Below are positions 1 to 7,301 of a stretch of 64,000 nt of DNA, piece after piece; within the stretch, counting starts at the first letter, position 1, and every line of letters starts with the position of its first letter. The notes beneath the pieces were generated by a model. That model made no database searches. It had not been told where the DNA came from and saw only the letters and a program-made list of their open reading frames with translations. This DNA is from JALZUV01 sp964654855. GTDB taxonomy: Bacteria > Pseudomonadota > Alphaproteobacteria > Rickettsiales > JALZUV01. The position numbers and the translations under genes are program-made. Where the stretch lies: assembly GCA_964654855.1 (NCBI GenBank), contig CAZZJS010000002.1, forward strand, positions 124,001 to 188,000, written 5' to 3'.

Positions 1-38
1 AAATGCGAGGAGCTCATACAAGCGATAGAACAGATACT

Positions 39-407
39 CTAAAGCGCTGTTGAAATTTTCTGTCGGAGTTGGAGAATTTTTTGGTGCAGCTGTTCTAAAT
101 CGCTCTGCAAGGCATTGGTGTTTTTGGGTTCTGAAATAACCGCAACTGGCGCCTCAACTTTACCCGCTAAAACGGCGCGAGCACCTTTAATCGTATAGCC
201 CTGTTCGTGCAGTAACGTTTGGATACGGCGAATTTGATCAATATCTTCACGCCGATAATAACGGCGACCCGAGCCACGCTGCATCGGCGCAATATGTTTC
301 GGAAATTCTTTCTCCCAAAAACGCAGAACATGCGGCTCCAACGACAGCTCATCCGCCACTTCGCGGATCGTTTTCAGTGCATCAGGCGATTTGGTCAAAG
401 CCGACAT
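39..407 (-). CDS. MerR-family transcriptional regulator
   Basis: A 122-residue DNA-binding protein. The MerR winged-helix domain fills about residues 12-80, with the typical elements IREVADEL, VLRFWEKEFP and GRRYYRREDI; a short coiled coil (about 98-120) probably dimerises it. There is no Cys-rich metal site or ligand domain, so the effector is unknown. Its start overlaps the ihfA stop (TAATG), so it is translationally coupled as the last gene of rpmF-plsX-fabH-ihfA-merR. A small MerR protein after ihfA is a recurring alphaproteobacterial arrangement. Family call is firm, target genes unknown. Confidence 0.88.
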   Translation of the reverse strand: MSALTKSPDALKTIREVADELSLEPHVLRFWEKEFPKHIAPMQRGSGRRYYRREDIDQIRRIQTLLHEQGYTIKGARAVLAGKVEAPVAVISEPKNTNALQSDLEQLHQKILQLRQKISTAL

Positions 408-712
408 TAGTCACTCAACGAATCGTTGACCTTCTTTTTAAGAATATTTGATGCATTAAATGTTAAAACAGTGCGCGGCGTAATTGGCACTTCTTGACCC
501 GTTTTCGGGTTACGACCTACACGGCTTTTCTTACGACGCAGGTTGAATGTACCAAAAGAGGAAAGCTTCACTTGCTCACCATTTTTCAACGCACCGCTGA
601 TTTCTTCAATCACAGCATCGACCATTGTACCAGATTCAGAAAGCGAGAGACCAACATCGCGGTAAATGGAAGCTGCGAGATCGGCGCGAGTGAGATTCTT
701 TTCTTGTGACAT
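407..712 (-). CDS. ihfA: Integration host factor subunit alpha
   Basis: 101 residues, the family's usual length. Encodes the alpha chain of IHF, which bends DNA in replication, recombination and transcription as a heterodimer. The HU/IHF signature is visible around GTFNLRRKKSRVGRNPKTG (about residues 53-71), including the beta-arm Arg/Pro region that inserts in the minor groove, followed by ITPRTVLTF. The partner ihfB lies at 44534-44830 in this window. The gene sits 21 nt after fabH and overlaps merR by one base. Confidence 0.95.
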   Translation of the reverse strand: MSQEKNLTRADLAASIYRDVGLSLSESGTMVDAVIEEISGALKNGEQVKLSSFGTFNLRRKKSRVGRNPKTGQEVPITPRTVLTFNASNILKKKVNDSLSD

Positions 713-733
713 CGTGAAATCCTTAAAATTTGA

Positions 734-1693
734 CTAGAGTAAAACTAAACAATTACCCCAGGTTAGTCCAGCCCCTAATGCGGGTAATGCAATTAAATTT
801 CCAGCTTTTAATCGGCCATCAGCTTTCGCAACAGCCATAGCGAGGGGAATCGTCGCCGCAGAAGTATTCGCATGTTGCGCTGTGGTCATCACCACTTTTT
901 CGCGTGGGTGGCCAAGCTTATCAGCAATAGTAGTCAGAATTCGCGCATTAGCCTGATGCGGAATCAGCCAATCTAGCTCCTCCAATGAGCGGCCTGTCGC
1001 TTCCAAAGATTCCTGCACAGCGCCCATCATTTTTGCTACCGCATGGCGGAACACTTCACGGCCTTGCATATGCACAAAACCTGATGTTTGCGTCATCGAA
1101 GTTCCACCGGTGGTTTTTAAAATATCTGCCAAATTTCCATCAGCCGAAAGAGTACTATGCAATAAACCGCGCTCTGAATTTTCTTCTGCACTCAACACAA
1201 TCGCACCCGCGCCATCACCGAATAAGATGCACGTTCCGCGATCTTCCCAATCGACAATGCGTGAGTAAGTTTCTGCGCCAATCACCAATGCGTGCTTCGC
1301 CTGCCCTGCTTTGAGCAAACCATCAGCCACGGTCATCGCATAGATAAAACCAGAGCAAGCCGCTTGCATATCAAAAGCCATGTGAGTCGATGCACCGAGC
1401 GCCGCTTGCACACGCGCTGCAGTCGCAGGGAACGTTTCATCTGGCGTGGTGGTGGCAACAATAATTGCACCAATCTCTTCCGCTTTCACCCCTGCATCAT
1501 CTAGCGCCGCTTGGGCTGCTTTTGTCGCAAGATGCGAAGTCAGTTCGCCTTCTGCTGCAATATGGCGTTGTTCAATTCCGGTACGTTCGCGAATCCACTC
1601 ATCAGTCGTTTCAAGCGTCGATTCCAAATCTTTATTGGTAACAATCTTTTGCGGCAGATAATGCCCCATACCTGAAATGACACTACGCAACAT
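734..1693 (-). CDS. fabH: 3-oxoacyl-ACP synthase III
   Basis: Condenses acetyl-CoA with malonyl-ACP to start fatty acid synthesis. The catalytic triad is visible: Cys in ACSGF, His in PHQAN and Asn in ANTSAAT; the C-terminal GAGLTWG matches the family. The frame is open to 1717, but the start at 1693 is chosen because AGGAG lies about 7 nt upstream and the product (319 aa) begins with the family-typical RSVISGMGHYLP. This ATG overlaps the 3' end of plsX (1683-1685 stop), indicating translational coupling. Confidence 0.95.
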   Translation of the reverse strand: MLRSVISGMGHYLPQKIVTNKDLESTLETTDEWIRERTGIEQRHIAAEGELTSHLATKAAQAALDDAGVKAEEIGAIIVATTTPDETFPATAARVQAALGASTHMAFDMQAACSGFIYAMTVADGLLKAGQAKHALVIGAETYSRIVDWEDRGTCILFGDGAGAIVLSAEENSERGLLHSTLSADGNLADILKTTGGTSMTQTSGFVHMQGREVFRHAVAKMMGAVQESLEATGRSLEELDWLIPHQANARILTTIADKLGHPREKVVMTTAQHANTSAATIPLAMAVAKADGRLKAGNLIALPALGAGLTWGNCLVLL

Positions 1694-2744
1694 TTTCAGG
1701 CTCCTGCTCAGGAGCATCTTTCAACATGCCCGATTGCTTTAACTCATCAATGATCAACTGGTTAGCATCATTTACGACCAGCTCTGCTGCGGTACGAATT
1801 GCATGACTCACACCGTAACCGTCCGAGCCGCCGTGGCTTTTCACCGTCACCCCATTCAGACCAAGGAACATGGCACCATTGTAACGACGTGGATCGAGCG
1901 CCTTTTTCAAGTTACCCATCGTCTTTGATGCAATAATATAGCTAAGCTTGGTAGCCCAGTTATTATTAAACGCAGCCTTAATGCGCTTACCCATAAGCTT
2001 GGCCGTACCTTCAGCCGTTTTCAGCATCACATTGCCAGAAAATCCATCTGTTACCACCACATCAACTTTACCCATCGGCACATGGTTACCTTCAACAAAG
2101 CCGGTGAAATTCAAATGCAAATCTGGATTATTGCGAATTAACTCGGCCGCTTCACGAATTTCAGGGTGCCCTTTATTATCTTCTTCACCCACATTTAATA
2201 GGCCAACAGAAGGGTTATCTCTGCCCAATACGGCACGTGAATAGGCATCGCCCATAATCGCAAATTGGAATAGCTCTTCGGCACTCGCTTCAAGATTGGC
2301 ACCCAAATCCAACATCACCACTTCGCTCGTTTCAGTCGGGAAAAGGCCTGCCGCCGCCGGACGGTTAATTCCTGGAAGCATTCGCAAAGATAGCTTCGAC
2401 ATGGCCATTAAAGTTCCGGTACTTCCGCCAGAAACTATCGCGGAGGCATTGCCCGCCTTCACCTCATTAATCGCCAATTGCATCGAACTCTTACGCCCTT
2501 TACGCAGAGCAATAGAGGGCTTATCCTCACTATCTACAACATCATCTGTATGGATAATGGCAGAACGTGCGGCTAATTCTACATGGGTTTTGAGCAAAGG
2601 CGCAATGGCCTTTTCATCTCCAACAAAAATGAATTTCAAGTTGGATTGCTTTCGTAACGCAATCTCCGCGCCCTCTACCACACAGGCAGGCGCGTGATCG
2701 CCGCCCATTGCATCTAAGGCAATGGTGAAGCTATCCAACATCAA
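1683..2744 (-). CDS. plsX: Phosphate acyltransferase PlsX
   Basis: 353 residues. Converts acyl-ACP to acyl-phosphate, the acyl donor for glycerol-3-phosphate acylation, as a peripheral membrane enzyme. It begins with the family signature FTIALDAMGGDHAP and carries VSGGSTGTLMA and the conserved VVTDGFSGNVMLK block. It lies 9 nt behind rpmF and overlaps fabH, the classic rpmF-plsX-fabH order. A second ATG directly follows the first, so the start may be 2741. Confidence 0.96.
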   Translation of the reverse strand: MMLDSFTIALDAMGGDHAPACVVEGAEIALRKQSNLKFIFVGDEKAIAPLLKTHVELAARSAIIHTDDVVDSEDKPSIALRKGRKSSMQLAINEVKAGNASAIVSGGSTGTLMAMSKLSLRMLPGINRPAAAGLFPTETSEVVMLDLGANLEASAEELFQFAIMGDAYSRAVLGRDNPSVGLLNVGEEDNKGHPEIREAAELIRNNPDLHLNFTGFVEGNHVPMGKVDVVVTDGFSGNVMLKTAEGTAKLMGKRIKAAFNNNWATKLSYIIASKTMGNLKKALDPRRYNGAMFLGLNGVTVKSHGGSDGYGVSHAIRTAAELVVNDANQLIIDELKQSGMLKDAPEQEPENVA

Positions 2745-2753
2745 TTCGCGAAA

Positions 2754-2939
2754 CTACGCGTTTACTTTAGAATCAGTCACCTGACGGCCACGGTAGTAAC
2801 CATCTGGAGATACGTGGTGACGGCGTGTTTGCTCACCTGTAGGCTGCGCCTCAGTAATGTGAGAAGCTATTTTTACGTTCTTGTGTGAACGACGCATGCC
2901 GCGGCGAGAATTACTAATTTTACTCTTAGGAACTGCCAT
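2754..2939 (-). CDS. rpmF: 50S ribosomal protein L32
   Basis: 61 residues, basic, starting MAVPKSKISNSRRGMRRSH, the L32 signature. The form lacks the zinc-binding Cys residues found in some L32 proteins, and ends HHVSPDGYYRGRQV as in alphaproteobacterial L32. It is the first gene of the plsX-fabH-ihfA-merR operon; the promoter should be in 2940-3036, but I see no strong consensus there. Confidence 0.96.
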   Translation of the reverse strand: MAVPKSKISNSRRGMRRSHKNVKIASHITEAQPTGEQTRRHHVSPDGYYRGRQVTDSKVNA

Positions 2940-3036
2940 AATATCCTCTATTTCTAAATTTCAGAGGCGCGTTATACGCAGAGTAACTGAAAAAATCCAG
3001 TGATATTTTGGAATATTTCCATTAAAAAACCGCTAG

Positions 3037-3861
3037 ATGACTTTATTCAACCGATCCCTACACCGTAAACGACGTGAACGTGCTGCTCCTCATTTTGAAG
3101 ATGTCAGCTTTTTAAAGGCGGAAATTGCCGAGCAATTGGCCGATAGATTACTCGATATTGACCGTTCTTTCCCGCTTGGAGTCGAGTTTGGCTGCCATAC
3201 AGGCCAAACCGCCAAGGCACTACCTAAAGGAAAAATAGGCCAACTTATTCAGGCCGATTTCACCCATTCAATGGCAAAGGATGCAGTGATTGACGAAGAA
3301 TTCATCCCCTTCGCCGATCAATCACTCGATGTCATTCTTAGCAATCTTTCGCTTCATTGGGTCAATGATTTGCCCGGAACGCTCATCCAATGTCGCCGCG
3401 CGCTGAAAGAAGATGGCTTATTGATGGCCGCCATGCCGGGGCCACGCACGCTACAAGAATTACGCGAAGCGATGATGCAAGTGGCCACTGAAACGGGTAA
3501 AGCCGCCCCGCGTATTGCCCCTTTCGTCGAAGTACGTGATGCAGGCGCACTCCTGCAACGTGCAGGTTTTTCTCTTCCTGTTATCGATACGGAATTTCTG
3601 CATCTGACTTATCGTGACTTCCCCACCTTATTGCACGAAATTCAAATGATGGGCGAAAGCAATGCATTGACCGAACAGTTTAAAGGCATGACCACCGCTA
3701 ACTATTGGCAAACCGTGGAAAAAGCTTACATCCAAAAAGATGACCTCTATCCTGTCACGGTTGAAATCGTTTTTATTACGGCATGGACGCCACACGCATC
3801 GCAACAACAACCGCTCGCACGCGGAAGCGCAAAGGCGTCATTGAAAGATGCTTTAGAATAG
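3037..3861 (+). CDS. SAM-dependent methyltransferase fold protein, NDUFAF5/BioC-like
   Basis: 274 residues. A class I methyltransferase domain is seen from motif I VEFGCHTGQTAKAL (about residues 47-60) to LSNLSLHWVNDLP (about 100-112). The N-terminal FNRSLHRKRRERAAP and this motif I match the alphaproteobacterial relatives of mitochondrial NDUFAF5, which hydroxylates an arginine of a complex I subunit; that function is inferred by family resemblance, and a BioC-like role is the alternative. It is 15 nt upstream of the cation transporter gene. No clear Shine-Dalgarno is visible. Confidence 0.78.
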   Translation: MTLFNRSLHRKRRERAAPHFEDVSFLKAEIAEQLADRLLDIDRSFPLGVEFGCHTGQTAKALPKGKIGQLIQADFTHSMAKDAVIDEEFIPFADQSLDVILSNLSLHWVNDLPGTLIQCRRALKEDGLLMAAMPGPRTLQELREAMMQVATETGKAAPRIAPFVEVRDAGALLQRAGFSLPVIDTEFLHLTYRDFPTLLHEIQMMGESNALTEQFKGMTTANYWQTVEKAYIQKDDLYPVTVEIVFITAWTPHASQQQPLARGSAKASLKDALE

Positions 3862-3875
3862 GCTAAGGAGTTCTC

Positions 3876-4778
3876 ATGGCAGGTGATTCTAAAAAAGTAA
3901 TTTTCGCGGCACTCATTGGTAATGGGTTAATTTCAATTACGAAGTTTGCAGCTTCATTTATGACAGGCTCTTCCGCTATGTTATCGGAAGGCATCCACTC
4001 GCTTGTCGATACGGGCAACCAAGGCTTGTTGCTTTACGGTTTAAAACGTTCCAACAAACCTGCTGATGAGCGCCACCCTTTCGGCTATGGCGCGGAACTC
4101 TATTTCTGGGCATTCGTTGTTGCCATTCTGATTTTCGCTATCGGTGGTGGTATCTCTATTTATGAAGGCGTGCATAAAGTACAGCATCCTGAAATCGTGA
4201 CAAACGCGTGGATTAACTATGTGGTACTCGCTCTTGCTATGATTTTTGAAGGCGCCGCCACATGGATTGCCTTTAAAGAATTCGATAAAACCAAAGGCGA
4301 TTACGGTTATTGGCAGGCGATCAAGCGCAGTAAAAACCCTGCCATCTTTACCGTGCTATTTGAAGATTCCGCCGCGATGCTCGGCCTGATTATTGCCTTT
4401 ATTGGATTACTGCTCGCACAATATCTAAACATGCCAATCTTTGATGGTATCGCCTCTATCGCCATTGGTATTATCCTAATCGTCACTGCTAGTTTCCTCG
4501 CTTATGAGACAAAAGGATTACTTATTGGCGAAGCAGCTACGCCTGAAAATCGCGAAGCAATTCGTGATATTATCAATCAGGCTAAAGGCATCACAAATGT
4601 AAATACTGTTGCCACCATGCATTTGGGACCGCATGAAGTGCTGGTCAATGCCAGCCTAGATTTTGATGATAATTTAAGCGCCGCGGATGTCGAAAAAATC
4701 ACTGCTGATTTAACAAAGAAGCTAAAGAAACAAGTCCCCGCCGTTCAGCGCGTATTTATTGAGGCAAAGAGCACTTAG
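3876..4778 (+). CDS. Cation diffusion facilitator transporter, SLC30A9-like
   Basis: 300 residues, about five or six membrane helices followed by a cytoplasmic C-terminal domain (about 215-300). Members export or move Zn2+ or related divalent metals by proton exchange. SSAMLSEGIHSLVDTGNQ and the following HPFGYG, GIFxxGGG-type and YEGVHKVQHPE segments resemble the ZnT9/SLC30A9 subgroup rather than YiiP. A second polar pair lies in FEDSAAMLG. AGGAG is 7 nt before the ATG. The gene ends 23 bp inside the convergent folD gene. Confidence 0.88.
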   Translation: MAGDSKKVIFAALIGNGLISITKFAASFMTGSSAMLSEGIHSLVDTGNQGLLLYGLKRSNKPADERHPFGYGAELYFWAFVVAILIFAIGGGISIYEGVHKVQHPEIVTNAWINYVVLALAMIFEGAATWIAFKEFDKTKGDYGYWQAIKRSKNPAIFTVLFEDSAAMLGLIIAFIGLLLAQYLNMPIFDGIASIAIGIILIVTASFLAYETKGLLIGEAATPENREAIRDIINQAKGITNVNTVATMHLGPHEVLVNASLDFDDNLSAADVEKITADLTKKLKKQVPAVQRVFIEAKST

Positions 4779-5601
4779 CCGCCTTCACCGTATTTTTCAG
4801 CAAACACGCAATTGTCATCGGCCCTACGCCGCCGGGCACGGGCGTAATAGCACCGGCAACTTCTTTCGCTTCAGCAAAGTCAACATCACCAACCAGCTTG
4901 CCATCCTCGCCGCGATTAATGCCAACATCAATCACGGTCGCACCTGGTTTTACCCAATCCCCCTTCACCATTTTCGCACGACCTACCGCTGCTACGATAA
5001 TATCTGCACGACGGCATTCTCCTGCCACATCTTTCGTACGCGAATGACAGACGGTAACCGTACAGCCTTCATTCATCAGCAATTGTGCCATTGGGCGGCC
5101 TACAATATTTGATTTTCCAATCACCACTGCGTGCATTCCGCTTAGAGATTCATGCACTGTCTTAAGCATAAGCTGGCAACCTTGCGGCGTACAAGCGACG
5201 AGCGAATCTTGCCCCGTTGCGAGCCTACCTGCATTCACCACATGGAAGCCATCCACATCTTTTTCTGGGGCGATAGTGTTAATCACCGCTTCCGAATCAA
5301 TATGTTTAGGCACGGGGAGTTGCACTAAAATTCCATGCACTGAATCATCGGCATTCAGCTCGCGCACGCAATTTAATAACTCTTCTTGAGTCGTCTCTGC
5401 TGGCAGCATATCGGTAGTGGATTTAATGCCGCAACCATCAGCCGCTTTGCCTTTATTGCGCACATAAACATGGCTCGCAGGGTCATCACCCACAATAATC
5501 ACGGCGAGGTTAGGCTCCACCTGCATTTGCGCTACTTCTTTAGCAAGGTCCTCGCGAATACGAGCGGCCAGTGCTTTACCATCTATCAATTGTGCTGTCA
5601 T
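4756..5601 (-). CDS. folD: Bifunctional methylenetetrahydrofolate dehydrogenase / methenyltetrahydrofolate cyclohydrolase
   Basis: 281 residues from the ATG at 5601; the frame is open to a TTG at 5637 but MTAQLIDGKALAARI is the normal family start. Interconverts methylene-, methenyl- and formyl-THF with NADP. Signatures visible: ASHVYVRNKGKAADGCGI with the catalytic Lys, QLPVPKHID, GKSNIVGRPMAQLL (Rossmann) and TPVPGGVGPMT. Its 3' end overlaps the convergent transporter gene by 23 bp. Confidence 0.95.
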   Translation of the reverse strand: MTAQLIDGKALAARIREDLAKEVAQMQVEPNLAVIIVGDDPASHVYVRNKGKAADGCGIKSTTDMLPAETTQEELLNCVRELNADDSVHGILVQLPVPKHIDSEAVINTIAPEKDVDGFHVVNAGRLATGQDSLVACTPQGCQLMLKTVHESLSGMHAVVIGKSNIVGRPMAQLLMNEGCTVTVCHSRTKDVAGECRRADIIVAAVGRAKMVKGDWVKPGATVIDVGINRGEDGKLVGDVDFAEAKEVAGAITPVPGGVGPMTIACLLKNTVKAAKCSLPQ

Positions 5602-5800
5602 GGATGCGGGCTTAGCGACTCCCCCACTAAAAAGCAAGAATTGTCATCAAACTGTCATACAATATTCAGATGAATTCCTTATAATTAGAGGGTATTTTTT
5701 AGCTGTTCTATCAATCATTACTAGAACCCTTAGACTCGTGAGTCCCCTTTATTTTGAACAGCTAATTTTAGCTCTCAAGTCTATAAAACCCCCTGTTATT

Positions 5801-6007
5801 ATGTTAGACCAAAAAGTTATCTTATTAGGAATTCTTTTTATAGCAGCCGCAGTAGTTGCCTTTGGCATCTACTGGGCAAACAAAAAAAACACATCATCAA
5901 TTGATGATGAAACAGTGAATTCTTTAAAGCACCAACAAAAGGAGCGCTTAAAGAATGAGGAAAAATTTCAAGACGATGTAGATGATTACATCGCAGAGAA
6001 TAGTTAA
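5801..6007 (+). CDS. Small single-pass membrane protein, unknown
   Basis: 68 residues starting MLDQKVILLG. Residues 6-26 form one membrane helix (ILLGILFIAAAVVAFGIYWA), followed by a charged cytoplasmic-type tail rich in Lys, Glu and Asp. I do not recognise the family. The ATG at 5801 is preferred over upstream in-frame codons because the longer version adds an unlikely sequence. It is directly followed by a strong hairpin terminator, which supports it as a real transcription unit. Confidence 0.6.
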   Translation: MLDQKVILLGILFIAAAVVAFGIYWANKKNTSSIDDETVNSLKHQQKERLKNEEKFQDDVDDYIAENS

Positions 6008-6023
6008 CTAACTATTCTCTATC

Positions 6024-6079
6024 AAAAAAACTTCTTCGATATTCTCCCCTTTAGGGATGAAATATCGGAGAAGTTTTTT
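6024..6079. terminator. Bidirectional Rho-independent terminator
   Basis: A 13-bp stem with one mismatch (CTTCTTCGATATT at 6031-6043 against AATATCGGAGAAG at 6061-6073), preceded by seven A and followed by six T. It can end both the small membrane protein gene on the plus strand and the reductase gene on the minus strand. Confidence 0.88.
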
Positions 6080-6085
6080 ATGCCC

Positions 6086-7099
6086 TTACGCTGCTGGCAC
6101 TCCCTTGCTGGTGGAATATTCAAAATGCAATGCTACATCCGGATGCACGCGATTATAGAGCGCATGACAAGCCATTGCCGCCTCAGAAAACCCACATGCA
6201 ATCAATTTCAATTTATTCGGATAAGTCACAATATCGCCAATGGCATGAATGCCTTCAACATTCGTCGCCAACGTCGTTGCATCTTTCACCTCAATATGGC
6301 TCATATGCAAATTCAAACCCCATTCTGCAATCGGGCCAAGATTCATCGAAAGACCAAAGAAAGGCAGCAGCCTATCTGCCTCCAACATGCGCTCTTCACC
6401 CGCTAATGTTTTCACGCCCACGCCCGTAAGCTGGCCATTATCGCCTTGTAGTGAATCTAACTGATACGGCACCACTAGCTCAATTTTACCTTCTTCGGCT
6501 AAGGCATGTAACTTCTCCACTGAATCTGGCGCGGCGCGGAACTTCGGACGACGATGCACGAAATAAATATGCTCTGCCAATTCCGATAGAGATAATGCCC
6601 AATCCACGGCTGAGTCACCACCACCGGCAATCACAATGCGTTTATCGCGGAATGCCTCACGTTTAGAAACCATGTAGAAAATGCTAGAACCTTCATACGC
6701 TTCTAGCTCTTCGAGTGGCGGACGGTTAGGGCCAAAAGCCCCTGCTCCAGCCGCAATGATAATGCCCTTACATTGAATCTGCGTGCCTTTGGAGGTCTCA
6801 ACCAAAAACTCTTCACCTTGTCTATCCACCTTCACCACTTGCTGGCCGAGATGATAAACCGGATCAAACGGCTCCGCCTGTTTCGCCAGCTCATCTGTCA
6901 ACCCCTGCCCCGTAATGGAAGGATGCGCCGCAATATCATAAATTGGCTTTTCCGGATAGAGCGCAGCACATTGCCCGCCAATCATATCCAACGTATCCAC
7001 CACATGGGTACGCATCTTCAACATACCCGCTTCAAAAACAGCGAAAAGCCCAACGGGACCTGCGCCAATAATACAAATATCTGTCTCGTGTTTTGTCAT
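6086..7099 (-). CDS. Ferredoxin-NADP+ reductase, thioredoxin-reductase-like type (TrxR/YumC family)
   Basis: 337 residues from the ATG at 7099; an upstream in-frame TTG (7135) is less likely. FAD domain signature IIGAGPVGLFAVFEAG at the N terminus, MIGGQCAALYPEKPIYDIAA, then a NADPH site IAGGGDSAVDWAL and a C-terminal GDIVTYPNKLKLIACGFSEAA. There is no CxxC redox pair, which separates it from thioredoxin reductase and matches the ferredoxin/flavodoxin-NADP reductase group. Residues 318-end hold the usual aromatic-rich cap. It faces a terminator with its neighbour at 5801. Confidence 0.9.
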   Translation of the reverse strand: MTKHETDICIIGAGPVGLFAVFEAGMLKMRTHVVDTLDMIGGQCAALYPEKPIYDIAAHPSITGQGLTDELAKQAEPFDPVYHLGQQVVKVDRQGEEFLVETSKGTQIQCKGIIIAAGAGAFGPNRPPLEELEAYEGSSIFYMVSKREAFRDKRIVIAGGGDSAVDWALSLSELAEHIYFVHRRPKFRAAPDSVEKLHALAEEGKIELVVPYQLDSLQGDNGQLTGVGVKTLAGEERMLEADRLLPFFGLSMNLGPIAEWGLNLHMSHIEVKDATTLATNVEGIHAIGDIVTYPNKLKLIACGFSEAAMACHALYNRVHPDVALHFEYSTSKGVPAA

Positions 7100-7117
7100 G
7101 CCGAAATGTTTAACCTC

Positions 7118-7180
7118 TAACGCACAACCGAGCAAGCCCGAAGAAGCGAGTCAGCAGACCGAACAGGGCGCAAAACGAAA
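7118..7180 (+). repeat. Interspersed palindromic repeat, copy C
   Basis: Contains GTCAGCAGACCGAACAGGG at 7150-7168 followed by CGCAAAAC. The 19-mer is an inverted copy (18 of 19 identical) of 9778-9796, so the pair brackets the gene 7302-9563. The extended sequence also resembles the repeat at 35773-35838. It overlaps the upstream region of the reductase gene. Confidence 0.7.
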
Positions 7181-7197
7181 ATCCAGACATAAAAAAA

Positions 7198-7250
7198 CCT
7201 CCTTGAGTTAGACCCTACACAAATGTGTAGATCTCAAAGAGGAATTTTTA
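7198..7250. terminator. Long hairpin terminator
   Basis: Imperfect inverted repeat from CCTCCTTGAG (7198-7207) to CTCAAAGAGG (7233-7242) with CTACACAAATGTGTAG forming the tip; runs of A before and of T after. It closes the minus-strand gene 7302-9563. Confidence 0.82.
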
Positions 7251-7301
7251 TTTTAAAAGGCTCGCCTCTTGCGAGAGGGAAACCTTTGATTGGGGCCAGC
7301 A

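Noticed and set aside
1..38. Possible end of a tRNA or small RNA before merR
   Set aside because: Only 38 bases; no acceptor stem or T-arm can be drawn.
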